This document shows positions 1-7,697 of a DNA stretch of 39,275 nucleotides, in pieces. A program made the position numbers and the translations under genes. The DNA is from Thermoleophilia bacterium (GTDB lineage Bacteria; Actinomycetota; Thermoleophilia; Gaiellales; Gaiellaceae): assembly GCA_009694305.1 (NCBI GenBank), contig SHVL01000023.1:1-39275 (forward strand), read 5' to 3'. The notes beneath the pieces were generated by a model, which saw nothing but the letters and a program-made list of their open reading frames with translations, was not told the DNA's origin and did no database searches. Position 1 is the first letter of the stretch. Each line of letters starts with the position of its first letter.

Positions 1-124
1 CGCCGACGCCGACGCCGAAACGGACGGCACCGTGGTCGTCACCGATACGCTGATGACCGACCGCGACGCCGCACGACGGCTCGCCCGGAGTACCCTGGAG
101 GCAGCTATGGAGACACAGTCATGA
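1..124 (+). CDS. cofD: CofD (2-phospho-L-lactate transferase), 3' end only
   Basis: The window opens inside a gene read in the frame beginning at base 2 and stopping at TGA 122-124. About 40 residues are visible, with the stretch VVVTDTLMTDRDAARRLA near the end. This matches the C-terminus of CofD/FbiA, where a DTxM block is followed by a helix. CofD transfers the phospholactyl (or phosphoenolpyruvyl) group to the deazaflavin Fo in coenzyme F420 synthesis. The stop overlaps the npdG start as ATGA, so the genes are translationally coupled, and cofE follows; this context supports the call more than the short sequence does. Confidence 0.72.
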   Translation, partial: ADADAETDGTVVVTDTLMTDRDAARRLARSTLEAAMETQS

Positions 125-741
125 AGGTCGCCCTGATCGGAGGAACGGGGGGCTTCGGAATGGCGCTCGCCGTGCGGTTGCGCGAGGCAGGGTACGCCGT
201 CGTGATCGGATCGCGCGACGCGGAGCGTGCCGCAGCCGCTGCAGCGGAACTGGGCGTCGCAGGGGCAACGAACGAGGAAGCGGCCCGGGACGCCGATCTC
301 GTCGTGCTGACGACGAAGGCCGACGGTGCGGTCGAGACCGCCCGCTCGCTCCGTGACGCCATTGGCACGACGCCGGTGTTGTCGGTCGCAGCAGAGCTCT
401 CGTTCACGAAGGGCGGCGTGTACCCGACGTCCGAGCCCACCTCCGTCGCGCAGCGGGTCCAGGCCGTGATCGACGGCCCGGTCGTCGCGGCGCTCCACTC
501 ACTTGCAGCAGCGAATCTCGGTGGAGAGGTTGCACCCGACGAGGACACGCTGGTCTGCGGCGACGACGCTGCGGCCAAGGCGATCGTCCTCGAACTCGCC
601 GGGGCAGTCACATCCGGCCGTGCAATCGACGCGGGCCCGCTCGCAAGCGCACGCGCCCTCGAGGGGATGACGGCGGTGATCGTGAACGTGAACAAGCGCT
701 ACAAGGCGCATGCGGGCCTCCGCGTCACCGGCATCCACTGA
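121..741 (+). CDS. npdG: NADPH-dependent F420 reductase (F420H2:NADP+ oxidoreductase)
   Basis: A 206-residue protein opening with a Rossmann dinucleotide fold: MKVALIGGTGGFG, then the second strand VVIGSRD, whose S-R pair is typical of NADP 2'-phosphate recognition. Family members transfer hydride between F420H2 and NADP+, linking the deazaflavin pool to the nicotinamide pool in the cytoplasm. The C-terminal half carries ALHSLAA and a VIVNVNKRYKAHAGLRVTG segment consistent with the F420-binding region. Length is normal for the family. It starts at an ATG overlapping the cofD stop and is followed two bases later by cofE, so it is the middle gene of an F420 operon. Confidence 0.93.
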   Translation: MKVALIGGTGGFGMALAVRLREAGYAVVIGSRDAERAAAAAAELGVAGATNEEAARDADLVVLTTKADGAVETARSLRDAIGTTPVLSVAAELSFTKGGVYPTSEPTSVAQRVQAVIDGPVVAALHSLAAANLGGEVAPDEDTLVCGDDAAAKAIVLELAGAVTSGRAIDAGPLASARALEGMTAVIVNVNKRYKAHAGLRVTGIH

Positions 742-743
742 GC

Positions 744-1490
744 GTGACCGGCGAGGCCCGGATCATCCCGCTCGCGGGATTGCCCGAACTCGAAGCGGGA
801 GACGATCTGGCGGCGCTCATTGCCGAGGCTGCCACGCGTACGGGAGGTTTCGAAGTCGGAGACATCGTCGTCATAGCGCAGAAGGCGGTGTCGAAGGTCG
901 AGGGCAGGGTCGTGCGCCTGGAGGACGTCATCCCGTCTGACCGCGCCGTCGAGCTTGCCGGCGAGGACGGTGACCCACGCCAGGTTGAAGTGATTCTGCG
1001 CGAGTCGGTTGAGGTCATCCGCTCGCGCCCGCCGCTTGTGATCGCGCAGACGCCCCATGGTTTCGTATGCGCTTCGGCAGGCGTGGACGCCTCGAATGCG
1101 AAGGGCCCGGGCACGGTGATCCTCCTCCCCCTCGATCCGGACGCTTCGGCGGCGGCGCTTCGTGAACGACTCACGGAGCTGACCGGCATCGCGCCCGGCG
1201 TGATCGTCAGCGATTCGTTCGGCCGCGCCTGGCGGCAGGGAACGACAGACGTTGCGCTGGGGGTCGCCGGGGTCGTTGCGATCCGCGACCTCCGGGGCTC
1301 TCGCGATGCTGCCGGCTACGAGCTGTGCTCGACGATGATCGCCGTTGCCGACGAGGTCGCGGGGGCGGCGGAGCTCGTGATGGGCAAGGCAAACGGGATT
1401 CCGGCAGCGATCGTGCGCGGTGTGGACGCGGCAGGGGATGGCACCGCAGCCGATCTCGTGATGCCGCGGGAGCGCGACCTCTTCCGCTGA
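744..1490 (+). CDS. cofE: Coenzyme F420-0:L-glutamate ligase CofE
   Basis: A 248-residue protein with GTG start two bases after the npdG stop. It carries family blocks VGDIVVIAQKAVSKVEGR (residues about 38-55), a central SNAKGPGTV segment, SDSFGRAWRQGTTDVALG and GKANGIPAAIVRG. CofE adds glutamates to F420-0 using GTP to give F420 with a polyglutamate tail. In mycobacteria the equivalent FbiB is fused to a C-terminal nitroreductase-like domain of about 200 residues. That domain is absent here, so this is the stand-alone, archaeal-like length. If the precursor is dehydro-F420-0, the reductase step must be done by a protein outside the window. Confidence 0.93.
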   Translation: MTGEARIIPLAGLPELEAGDDLAALIAEAATRTGGFEVGDIVVIAQKAVSKVEGRVVRLEDVIPSDRAVELAGEDGDPRQVEVILRESVEVIRSRPPLVIAQTPHGFVCASAGVDASNAKGPGTVILLPLDPDASAAALRERLTELTGIAPGVIVSDSFGRAWRQGTTDVALGVAGVVAIRDLRGSRDAAGYELCSTMIAVADEVAGAAELVMGKANGIPAAIVRGVDAAGDGTAADLVMPRERDLFR

Positions 1491-1556
1491 GCCTGCGTGC
1501 GGTCGGTGTGCCAGGCATCGACAGGTTCGCTCCTCGCTGGGCTGTAGACTTGTGAG

Positions 1557-2612
1557 ATGCGGAAGCTCGCCATCTGGGGGACACCGACGTCCGACTCCCA
1601 CCGCGCGTGGGTGGAGGCCGTGGCAGCCGAGTTCACGGCCGACGACTTCGAGATCGTTGACGACCACGCCGACGCCGACTTCGTCCTCAACATGTTCGAC
1701 AGTGCCAACCCGAAGGCGTTTCGCCGGTCTTCGCGTGGAACCTATTCCGCCTCGTTCTACGAGCTCCCCGAGGTGCCGGACGATGTCCTCCGCACGAGCT
1801 ACCCGAACCTCGTGCGGACGCTCGCGAACGTCGTCGTCCTCCATGTTCCCGGCCAGGGCGTGTGGTTCACGACGATGGAGCGCGGCACATACAAGATCTC
1901 CGACGACCCGAGCGAGGTCTTCGAGAGGCTGGCACCGCTCGCGAAGTCGAAGCTCGTGATCGACAACGAGTTCATCCCCGATCTCGAGCCCGAGCTGTGG
2001 GACGGCGACGAGATCACCGCCGACATCAGCGCCGCCGGGAAGCGCATGGGGGAGCTCGATCTGCTGCCCGCCCCGTTCCCGGTGCACGAGTTCCTGGACG
2101 AGCGCGACCTCCGGCACGTGATGCGGCTCTACCAGGTCGGGGGCCTCTCGTACGGCAACCTCTCGGCACGTAAGGACGAGACGCGGTTCTGGATGAGCGC
2201 GTCCGGCGTGGACAAGACCGCGCTCGAGGAGCCTTCTCGGGACATCCTGCTCGTCACGGGGTACGACGAGGAGAACGCGAGCATGCAGATCAGCGTCGCT
2301 CCCGCGATCGAGCCACGACGCGTCTCCGTGGACGCGATCGAGCACTGGATGATCTACCAGGCACATCCCGACGTCGGGGCCATCCTGCATTGCCACGCGT
2401 GGATGGAAGGCATCGCCGCAACCGACGTCAACTATCCGTGTGGGACGCAGGAGCTTGCGGAGTCGGTTGCCGAGCTGATCGATCGCGAGCCCGACCCGGC
2501 GCACGCCGTGATCGGGCTCCGCAACCACGGCATCACGGCCACGGGCGACACGCTGACAGACATTCTCGATCGCATCCAGGTGGACATCCTTCGCCAGGTG
2601 CCGATGACGTGA
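1557..2612 (+). CDS. Class II aldolase/adducin-domain protein with unknown N-terminal domain
   Basis: A 351-residue protein. The C-terminal half (from about residue 175) is a class II aldolase/adducin fold: QVGGLSYGNLSAR is the phosphate/substrate loop, HCH at residues 278-280 and H324 in GLRNHG are the zinc ligands. Such proteins are fuculose- or ribulose-phosphate-type aldolases or epimerases. The first 150 or so residues are an extra domain I do not recognise; it begins with a Rossmann-like strand (KLAIWGTPTSDS), so the substrate cannot be named. The start follows a TAGACT -10 box at 1545-1550 by 6 bases, so the mRNA is probably leaderless and separate from the F420 operon. Confidence 0.8.
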   Translation: MRKLAIWGTPTSDSHRAWVEAVAAEFTADDFEIVDDHADADFVLNMFDSANPKAFRRSSRGTYSASFYELPEVPDDVLRTSYPNLVRTLANVVVLHVPGQGVWFTTMERGTYKISDDPSEVFERLAPLAKSKLVIDNEFIPDLEPELWDGDEITADISAAGKRMGELDLLPAPFPVHEFLDERDLRHVMRLYQVGGLSYGNLSARKDETRFWMSASGVDKTALEEPSRDILLVTGYDEENASMQISVAPAIEPRRVSVDAIEHWMIYQAHPDVGAILHCHAWMEGIAATDVNYPCGTQELAESVAELIDREPDPAHAVIGLRNHGITATGDTLTDILDRIQVDILRQVPMT

Positions 2613-2645
2613 TTCATTGCCGCGCTCCGCGCTGATACTGAAGCC

Positions 2646-2662
2646 GGGAACCTGCGGTTCCC
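2646..2662. terminator. Hairpin between convergent genes
   Basis: Perfect 7-bp inverted repeat GGGAACC-TGC-GGTTCCC, 34 bases after the aldolase stop and 65 bases beyond the VKOR stop on the opposite strand. Position suggests a bidirectional terminator, but there is no U-tract. Confidence 0.45.
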
Positions 2663-2726
2663 CGTGACCCCTCCCTTCGAAACGCGAGTGCTCGATAGGG
2701 CACTGGTTCTGGCTGGGTTTGGCAGC

Positions 2727-3143
2727 TCAGGCATCTGGTGCTGACCGCAACCGCAGCAGCGCAAGCATCGTGAAAAGCGGCACGAGCACGACGTCGTTCG
2801 CCATGCACCACGGGCAGATCGCCTCGAGCACGAAGAGCTGCAGGATGACGAGGTAGGTAGTGAAGGTGAGAGACCCGATAGCGAGCGCGGTGGTGAGTGT
2901 GCGCGCAAGGTCGGTGTTCCAGATCGTCAGTGCGAGCGCAGCTATCCAGACGGCGAGCCCGAGGACGGCCACGGGAATGCCGACGAGGACGGCATAGTTC
3001 GAATCCTGAACGGTCTCGCAGCCGCCCGACCCGGTACAGATCAGGGCCTCTGGCTGGTAATGAACGTAGGTGAGATAGGCCGCCACCGCGATGCCGGCAG
3101 CGCAGACGACAATCAGGGCGACCCGCAGCAGCCGATCACTCAC
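2727..3143 (-). CDS. Vitamin K epoxide reductase (VKOR) family disulfide-bond protein
   Basis: A 138-residue integral membrane protein with about four hydrophobic segments. It has both VKOR cysteine pairs: loop cysteines C36 and C42 (CTGSGGC) and the active-site CPWC at 110-113 before the last helix. Bacterial VKOR reoxidises a DsbA-like thiol oxidase and passes electrons to quinone, replacing DsbB. A GTG at 3143 is chosen as start because it overlaps, as GTGA, the stop of the reading frame upstream (a decayed dsbA fragment), the usual coupling of dsbA-vkor operons; an ATG at 3173 would add ten residues. The intact DsbA-like partner lies just upstream on the same strand. Confidence 0.9.
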   Translation of the reverse strand: MSDRLLRVALIVVCAAGIAVAAYLTYVHYQPEALICTGSGGCETVQDSNYAVLVGIPVAVLGLAVWIAALALTIWNTDLARTLTTALAIGSLTFTTYLVILQLFVLEAICPWCMANDVVLVPLFTMLALLRLRSAPDA

Positions 3144-3315
3144 CGGCCGAGAGCCTCGTCGAGGACGAGCCACCTGACCCCCCTGCCGGTCGCGAACTCG
3201 TTCAGCCGTGGCTGGTTCTCATCGAACAACCCCGTCACCTGCCAGAGCGTACGCCGCCGCGCCGCCGCGAGGGCGCAAGTCGCAACGAGAAGTACCAGCC
3301 GGTCTCTCTGCAGGA
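3140..3315 (-). pseudogene. Remnant of a second DsbA-like gene (C-terminal fragment)
   Basis: Between the intact DsbA-like gene and VKOR, the frame ending at TGA 3140-3142 encodes LWQVTGLFDENQ, which closely matches LWEVVGLFYENQ in the neighbouring intact protein, preceded by an alanine-rich ALAAARR segment matching ALAAGLQNR. About 58 residues have no start and no CxxC. The frame differs from that of the intact gene, so this is not read-through. The natural reading is the 3' end of a tandem dsbA paralogue whose front has been lost. The preserved GTGA overlap with VKOR implies the lost copy was VKOR's original operon partner. Confidence 0.7.
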
Positions 3316-4065
3316 TTAGCCTTTCAGGGCGCCATCGAGGGCAGGACGGAAAGCGCTCGGCTCGAGCGGGAGCGGGCTGATCGAATACGGTGGCCTGAAG
3401 CCGACGCCGACATAGAACCAGGGCGTTCCCTGGACATTCAGTGCGGTGGCTTCCGCCTGGGTCGCCGCTATCTGCTTCGTCACGGCCGGGCTCTTCGCAT
3501 CGACCTTGACCTTCGCCGCGTCGAGGCCGGGAACCTCGCCCAGAATCCTGTCGATCAACGCATCCGTTACCCAACCGGAGTTCTCCGTACCCTGGTTCTC
3601 GTAGAACAGTCCGACCACCTCCCAGAGCCTGTTCTGGAGTCCTGCTGCGAGGGCTATCCGCAGCGCCTTCTCGGAATCGGGGCCCAGGAAGGTAAGTCCA
3701 CGGAAGTCGATCCGGACGAGACCTGGCTTCACGTATTCGTTGATGAGGGCGGGCAAGGCGTCGTCGGTGTAGCGCTTGCACACCGGGCACTGGAAATCCT
3801 CGAACTGGAGCAGGCGCACGGTCGTCCCGGCCTTCCCGAGCACTGTCCCCTTCTGGGGGATGCCGGCGACGAGCGCAACGGCGGTGCTCGTGTCCGGTGC
3901 CACGGTTTCGGTGGCTACCGTGTCCGTCGTCACGACGGGTGTCGTCTCGTCCGCTCCGTCGCGGGTCAGGTAGCTCACTGCTACGAGAACAATCGCGATG
4001 ACGACCGCCACGGCGATCGCAATCGCGAGAATGCGGTTGCGATGTGTCTTTGGTACCGGCATCAT
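3316..4065 (-). CDS. Membrane-anchored DsbA-like thiol:disulfide oxidoreductase
   Basis: A 249-residue protein from the first of two adjacent ATGs (4065 and 4062). Residues 10-33 form one strong hydrophobic N-terminal helix after basic THRNR, then a Thr/Val/Asp-rich linker to about residue 65, then a DsbA thioredoxin fold with FEDFQCPVCKRY (C93 and C96) and the cis-proline loop GTPWFYVG. It should act outside the membrane, oxidising or isomerising exported proteins, with VKOR downstream as its likely reoxidant. A CACACT hexamer 7 bases before the ATG could be a leaderless promoter. Longer upstream starts would run into the flavoenzyme gene and add a disordered proline-rich stretch, so I reject them. 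Confidence 0.88.
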   Translation of the reverse strand: MMPVPKTHRNRILAIAIAVAVVIAIVLVAVSYLTRDGADETTPVVTTDTVATETVAPDTSTAVALVAGIPQKGTVLGKAGTTVRLLQFEDFQCPVCKRYTDDALPALINEYVKPGLVRIDFRGLTFLGPDSEKALRIALAAGLQNRLWEVVGLFYENQGTENSGWVTDALIDRILGEVPGLDAAKVKVDAKSPAVTKQIAATQAEATALNVQGTPWFYVGVGFRPPYSISPLPLEPSAFRPALDGALKG

Positions 4066-4138
4066 CACATTCAGTGTGCCTGCAAGCGTGAGATCCGGTG
4101 TACGACTATGGCGCGGAGCGTGGTCTCTCGGCGCAGAG

Positions 4139-5221
4139 TCAGGCGGCGGAGACGGCATCGTCGGTGAGGGCCGCGATCTCCCGGCCGAGATACGGCGCGA
4201 ACTTGAAGCCGTGCCCGGAGCAGGCCGAAGCTACGACGACCCGGCCGTGCCGTTCGAGCACGAAGGACTCGTCGGGGGTGTTCGTGTACAGACATGTCTC
4301 CGACCCGATCGGTTCCGGGTCGAGTTCCGGGTAGCGGCGTGCAGCCCAGATCGACACCCAGCGCATGACCGCCGGGTCGGGGATGCCGGGGTCATCGGCG
4401 TCTACGGACGGCCCGGAGTGGTGGAGCCCTGCCTTGAGGCCGACCCCGGGAGCGGCGAGCGAGTAGTTGATCCGGCCTTGCCTCAATAGACCGTGCTCGT
4501 TTGCGTCCGGTACGGCGTCGTCGATGACGGTGGGCAGGGCAAGGGCGTCGGGCAGCCCGAAGTAGGTAATCGTCTCCCGGGTCGGGGTGACGGCAAGCTC
4601 TATGCCGGCCTCGTGGAGCAGGAGTCCGGCCCAGGCACCCGCTGCGACGACGCAGGCTCGAGCGGTGATCTCGTCTCCGTCGGTCCTGATCCGAACGGAG
4701 GACGGGCCCTGTTCTATTCCCGTTACGCGTTGATGCTCGAGAACGACCGTGCCGGAATCGACGGCGGCGGCGAGCATGACAGAGTGTGCGAGGTCCGACA
4801 GGATCGTGCCACCGTCCGCCTGGAAGAGCACCTGCTCGTGCGGCTCCGCGGCGATGGGCCAGCGCCCGGCAACCTCCGCTCCCGTCAGGAGCTCGTGCGG
4901 GACACCAGAGGCCGCGAGTGCGGGGGCGTTCTCGAGTGCCACCGAGCCAAAATCGAGCCCTCCGTTTGGCACGATCAGCTGCTCTCCACACTCTGCCTCG
5001 AGCTCGCGCCAGCCGAGTAGCGCGTCCTGGGCCATGCGAATGAAGTGTGTTTCGGGGTGGGAGAGCCGAAAGATCCGTGATGCGCCGTGGCTCGATCCCT
5101 GCGTGTGGCCGAGGCCGAACTGCTCGATCAGGATGACACCACGTCCTGCCCGGGCAAGGGCGCGCGCGGTTGCGACGCCAGTGATCCCGGCTCCCACCAC
5201 GACGACGTCGGCATCGATCAC
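4139..5221 (-). CDS. Monomeric sarcosine oxidase-like FAD-dependent amine oxidase
   Basis: A 360-residue flavoprotein. The N-terminus VIDADVVVVGAGITG is the Rossmann FAD fold (GxGxxG), followed by GHTQGSSHGASRIFR, the Ser-Ser-His-Gly segment of the MSOX/N-methyltryptophan oxidase family. C310 in CLYTNTPDESF corresponds to the cysteine that binds FAD covalently in monomeric sarcosine oxidase, and ACSGHGFKFAPYLG is the conserved flavin contact. Members oxidise N-methyl or cyclic amino acids with O2 to give H2O2. The start is GTG at 5221, since the next gene upstream stops at 5242 and no other start lies between. The XRE regulator upstream probably controls it; the exact substrate is unknown. 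Confidence 0.88.
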   Translation of the reverse strand: MIDADVVVVGAGITGVATARALARAGRGVILIEQFGLGHTQGSSHGASRIFRLSHPETHFIRMAQDALLGWRELEAECGEQLIVPNGGLDFGSVALENAPALAASGVPHELLTGAEVAGRWPIAAEPHEQVLFQADGGTILSDLAHSVMLAAAVDSGTVVLEHQRVTGIEQGPSSVRIRTDGDEITARACVVAAGAWAGLLLHEAGIELAVTPTRETITYFGLPDALALPTVIDDAVPDANEHGLLRQGRINYSLAAPGVGLKAGLHHSGPSVDADDPGIPDPAVMRWVSIWAARRYPELDPEPIGSETCLYTNTPDESFVLERHGRVVVASACSGHGFKFAPYLGREIAALTDDAVSAA

Positions 5222-5241
5222 CCTCGGGGTGCCCTGAGCCG

Positions 5242-5634
5242 CTACGGCGTGATTCCCCGGGCAGCCTTCGAGGCCGCCCGCGCAAGAGCCTGGTAGGCGC
5301 GGATGCGCTCGGCCCGATCGTCTCCGGCCTCGGCTGCCTCGACGGCGCCGATTCGCCCGGCGACTGCCGGATCGAGAGCCTCTCTGCCGAATGCGAGAAT
5401 CTGCTCGGAGACGTTGGCTCGGCGGGCGATCTCGCGGATGACCTGGAGCGACGGAACCCGCTCTCCCCTCTCGATGCGGGAGACGTACGCCGGGCTGCAG
5501 CCGGGGAATGCGAGCGCGCGTTGACTCAGCCCCGCTGCCTCGCGCGCCCCACGGATGCGCAACCCCACGGCGGCAGGATCGTCGTAGTGCGGCGTGCGAG
5601 CGCGTTTGAAAGTCAAGTTCGGTGGATCCGTCAT
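5242..5634 (-). CDS. XRE-family helix-turn-helix regulator
   Basis: A 130-residue protein with an N-terminal cro/C1-type domain (about residues 22-75): IRGAREAAGLSQRALA, then SPAYVSRIERGERVPSLQVIREIARRANVS. The C-terminal part is helical and charged, with no cupin or peptidase domain. The ATG at 5634 is chosen because it follows the ribosome binding site AGGA by about 7 bases; the longer frame to 5703 would place the start inside the divergent promoter region. It ends 20 bases before the sarcosine-oxidase-like gene and is transcribed divergently from the gamma-glutamyltransferase operon, so it may regulate both. An inverted repeat at 5662-5674 is a candidate operator. Confidence 0.85.
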   Translation of the reverse strand: MTDPPNLTFKRARTPHYDDPAAVGLRIRGAREAAGLSQRALAFPGCSPAYVSRIERGERVPSLQVIREIARRANVSEQILAFGREALDPAVAGRIGAVEAAEAGDDRAERIRAYQALARAASKAARGITP

Positions 5635-5661
5635 CACTGTCCTGCACGGTACATTCTTCCC

Positions 5662-5674
5662 GGGCACGATGCCC
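5662..5674. promoter_or_regulatory. Inverted repeat, candidate operator of the XRE regulator
   Basis: Perfect inverted repeat GGGCA-CGA-TGCCC in the 92-bp divergent region, upstream of both the XRE start (5634) and the GGT promoter (-35 at 5690). Its position would allow control in both directions; binding is inferred. Confidence 0.4.
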
Positions 5675-5689
5675 CCGGTGCGCTTCTCG

Positions 5690-5717
5690 TTGGCATGAGG
5701 CATCGGGGCCGTACACT
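5690..5717 (+). promoter_or_regulatory. Promoter of the GGT operon
   Basis: -35 TTGGCA (5690-5695), 16-base spacer, -10 TACACT (5712-5717). The start codon GTG at 5727 lies 9 bases beyond the -10, so the transcript should be leaderless or nearly so. Confidence 0.65.
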
Positions 5718-5726
5718 GCTTCTACC

Positions 5727-7220
5727 GTGCGCCTCGACCTCCATGCCCTCTTCCAGCCAGGGTGTGCACGCTCGAGCGGCTGGCGGCGAATGCCCGCAAT
5801 TGCAGGCGAGGCAATGGTCGCGACAAGCCATCCTCTTGCGACACGAGCCGGCCTGCGGGCGCTCGAGCGCGGTGGTAACGCCGTCGATGCGGCCCTTGCC
5901 GCCGCCGCAGTGCTGACGGTCGCCGAGCCAACCGACAACGGCATCGGCGGCGACGGCTTTGCGCTCGTCTGGGACGACGGCGTGCTGTACGGGATCAACG
6001 GCTCCGGACGGGCTCCAGCCTCGTTGGATGGCCTGTCTGCGACCGACGAGGGCCCGTGCTCGGTCACGGTGCCGGGCGCCGTACGCCTGTGGGACGACCT
6101 CGCTGTCCGTTTTGGCCGCTTCGGGCTCGATCAGGCAGTGGGGCCGGCGGCGGATCTCGCCGTCGCCGGGATTGCCTGTAGTGCCCGAATTTCCCACAAG
6201 TGGTCGGGCGCAGACCTCGCGCCGATGCCGGCCCCGGCAGTCGGCGAGCGCTACCGTCTCCCCGACCTCGCGATCTCGCTTGGCCGGATCGCCGCGGACG
6301 GGCCGGATGCTCTCTATGCAGGCGAGATCGCAGCGGCAATCGCCGCAGCGACGTGGCTTTCCGAGGACGATCTACTGGCCCATCGCTCCGAATGGGTCGA
6401 GCCGTTGCGGCGCGTCTACCGTGGCGTCGAGGTGTGTGAGCTACCGCCGAACGGTCAGGGGGCGGCGGCGCTCCTGGCACTCGCGCTCTACGAGGGCCTC
6501 GACCCCGGGCCGCACTCGGCGATCGAGGCGATGAAGCTTGCCCTGTCCGACACGCGGGCCGTGGTGCACGACGGCCCGTTGCCACCCGACTTCTTCGACG
6601 AGGGCCGGCTTGCCACCCGGCGGGCCCTCATCCACCCTGATTCCGTCGTCGATGCGAGCCTCGACCTGCCGCGCGGTGGGACGACGTACCTGTGTGTCGT
6701 TGACGGTGACGGCATGGCCGTGTCGCTGATCCAGAGCGTGTACGGGTCGTTCGGATCGGGTGTCGTCGCTCCGGGTACGGGGATCGTCCTCCAGAACCGT
6801 GCCGCCGGCTTCAGCCGCGAGCCGGGCCATCCGAATGCGCTCGCTGTCGGCCGACGTCCTTTCCATACGATCATCCCGGGGATGTTGCTGGAGGAGGGCG
6901 CATTGCTCGGGCCGTTCGGGGTGATGGGTGGGCCGATGCAGCCGCAGGGCCACTTCCAGGTCGTGAACCGACTCGTGGACATGGGGGACGATCCACAGGC
7001 GGCGCTCGATGCGCCGCGTTGGCGCGTGGAGGAGAACGGCGTCGTCGAGCTCGAGCCGGGTCTCGAGGGACTCGTTTCCGACCTGCGTGCCCTGGGGCAC
7101 GATGCCCGCATCGACAGCGTGCAGCACGGGTTCGGCGTCGGGCAGATAATCCTGCGTCACGGTGATGCGCTGATCGGCGGCTCCGACGGCCGCGGTGACG
7201 GGTACGCAGCCGGGTACTAG
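5727..7220 (+). CDS. Gamma-glutamyltransferase-family protein (Ntn hydrolase)
   Basis: A 497-residue protein. The N-terminal region has AMVATSHPLATRAGLRALERG and EPTDNGIGGDGFALVWD, both GGT signatures. T319 in GGTTYLCVVDGDGMAVS is the expected autoprocessing and catalytic threonine at the start of the small subunit, and GVMGGPMQPQGHFQ near the end is the family C-terminal block. GGTs hydrolyse or transfer gamma-glutamyl groups, and relatives include cephalosporin acylases. There is no signal peptide, so this looks cytoplasmic, unlike exported glutathione-degrading GGTs. The GTG start is set by the promoter just upstream; an ATG at 5622 would overlap the divergent regulator and read through promoter DNA. 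Confidence 0.88.
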   Translation: MRLDLHALFQPGCARSSGWRRMPAIAGEAMVATSHPLATRAGLRALERGGNAVDAALAAAAVLTVAEPTDNGIGGDGFALVWDDGVLYGINGSGRAPASLDGLSATDEGPCSVTVPGAVRLWDDLAVRFGRFGLDQAVGPAADLAVAGIACSARISHKWSGADLAPMPAPAVGERYRLPDLAISLGRIAADGPDALYAGEIAAAIAAATWLSEDDLLAHRSEWVEPLRRVYRGVEVCELPPNGQGAAALLALALYEGLDPGPHSAIEAMKLALSDTRAVVHDGPLPPDFFDEGRLATRRALIHPDSVVDASLDLPRGGTTYLCVVDGDGMAVSLIQSVYGSFGSGVVAPGTGIVLQNRAAGFSREPGHPNALAVGRRPFHTIIPGMLLEEGALLGPFGVMGGPMQPQGHFQVVNRLVDMGDDPQAALDAPRWRVEENGVVELEPGLEGLVSDLRALGHDARIDSVQHGFGVGQIILRHGDALIGGSDGRGDGYAAGY

Positions 7221-7238
7221 GGCCAACGAGGAGACCAG

Positions 7239-7694
7239 ATGACGATCTACTTCGAGGACATCGAAGCGGGGCGTGAGGTGACCACCGCGCGCCGGACGAT
7301 CACCGACGCCGACATCCTGTGGTTCTGTGGAATCTCGGGTGACTTCAATCCTCTGCACACGGACATAGAGTTCATCCGGGAGCACACGCCGTTCCGCGAC
7401 CGGATAGCGCACGGCCATCTCATTCTCTCGATCACCGGTGGGCTCCGCAGCGAGCTCGACAGCTGGCGGATCATCGCGTACCTGGACTGTCAGAGGCGGT
7501 TTCTCGCCCCGGTGTATGCCGGTGACACCGTCCATGCCGCTTACCTCGTCACGGAGGTGCGACCGTCGGCTTCGAGGCCCGGGACGGGTGTCGTCGTGTG
7601 TGAGATCAGGGCGTTGAACCAGGCAGGTGAGATCGTCCAGCAGGGCGCTGACGTGCTGCTGATCGGATCGCGGAACGGCCCGGACGAGTCGTAG
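7239..7694 (+). CDS. MaoC-like (R)-specific enoyl-CoA hydratase/dehydratase
   Basis: A 151-residue single hot-dog fold protein with the hydratase-2 motif SGDFNPLHTD; D35 and H40 are the catalytic pair. This family hydrates trans-2-enoyl-CoA or dehydrates related acyl-CoA or acyl-ACP intermediates. A strong ribosome binding site (GAGGAG, 7228-7233) precedes the ATG, showing SD-led translation inside the operon. It lies 18 bases after the GGT gene and 3 bases before the alpha/beta hydrolase. Why a MaoC hydratase is grouped with a GGT is not evident; the acyl substrate is unknown. Confidence 0.88.
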   Translation: MTIYFEDIEAGREVTTARRTITDADILWFCGISGDFNPLHTDIEFIREHTPFRDRIAHGHLILSITGGLRSELDSWRIIAYLDCQRRFLAPVYAGDTVHAAYLVTEVRPSASRPGTGVVVCEIRALNQAGEIVQQGADVLLIGSRNGPDES

Positions 7695-7697
7695 AGC

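Noticed and set aside
699-2528. 609-residue minus-strand open frame opposite cofE and the aldolase
   Set aside because: Low-complexity Arg/His/Val-rich translation with no family motif; it mirrors well-supported genes on the plus strand, a common artefact of high-G+C DNA.
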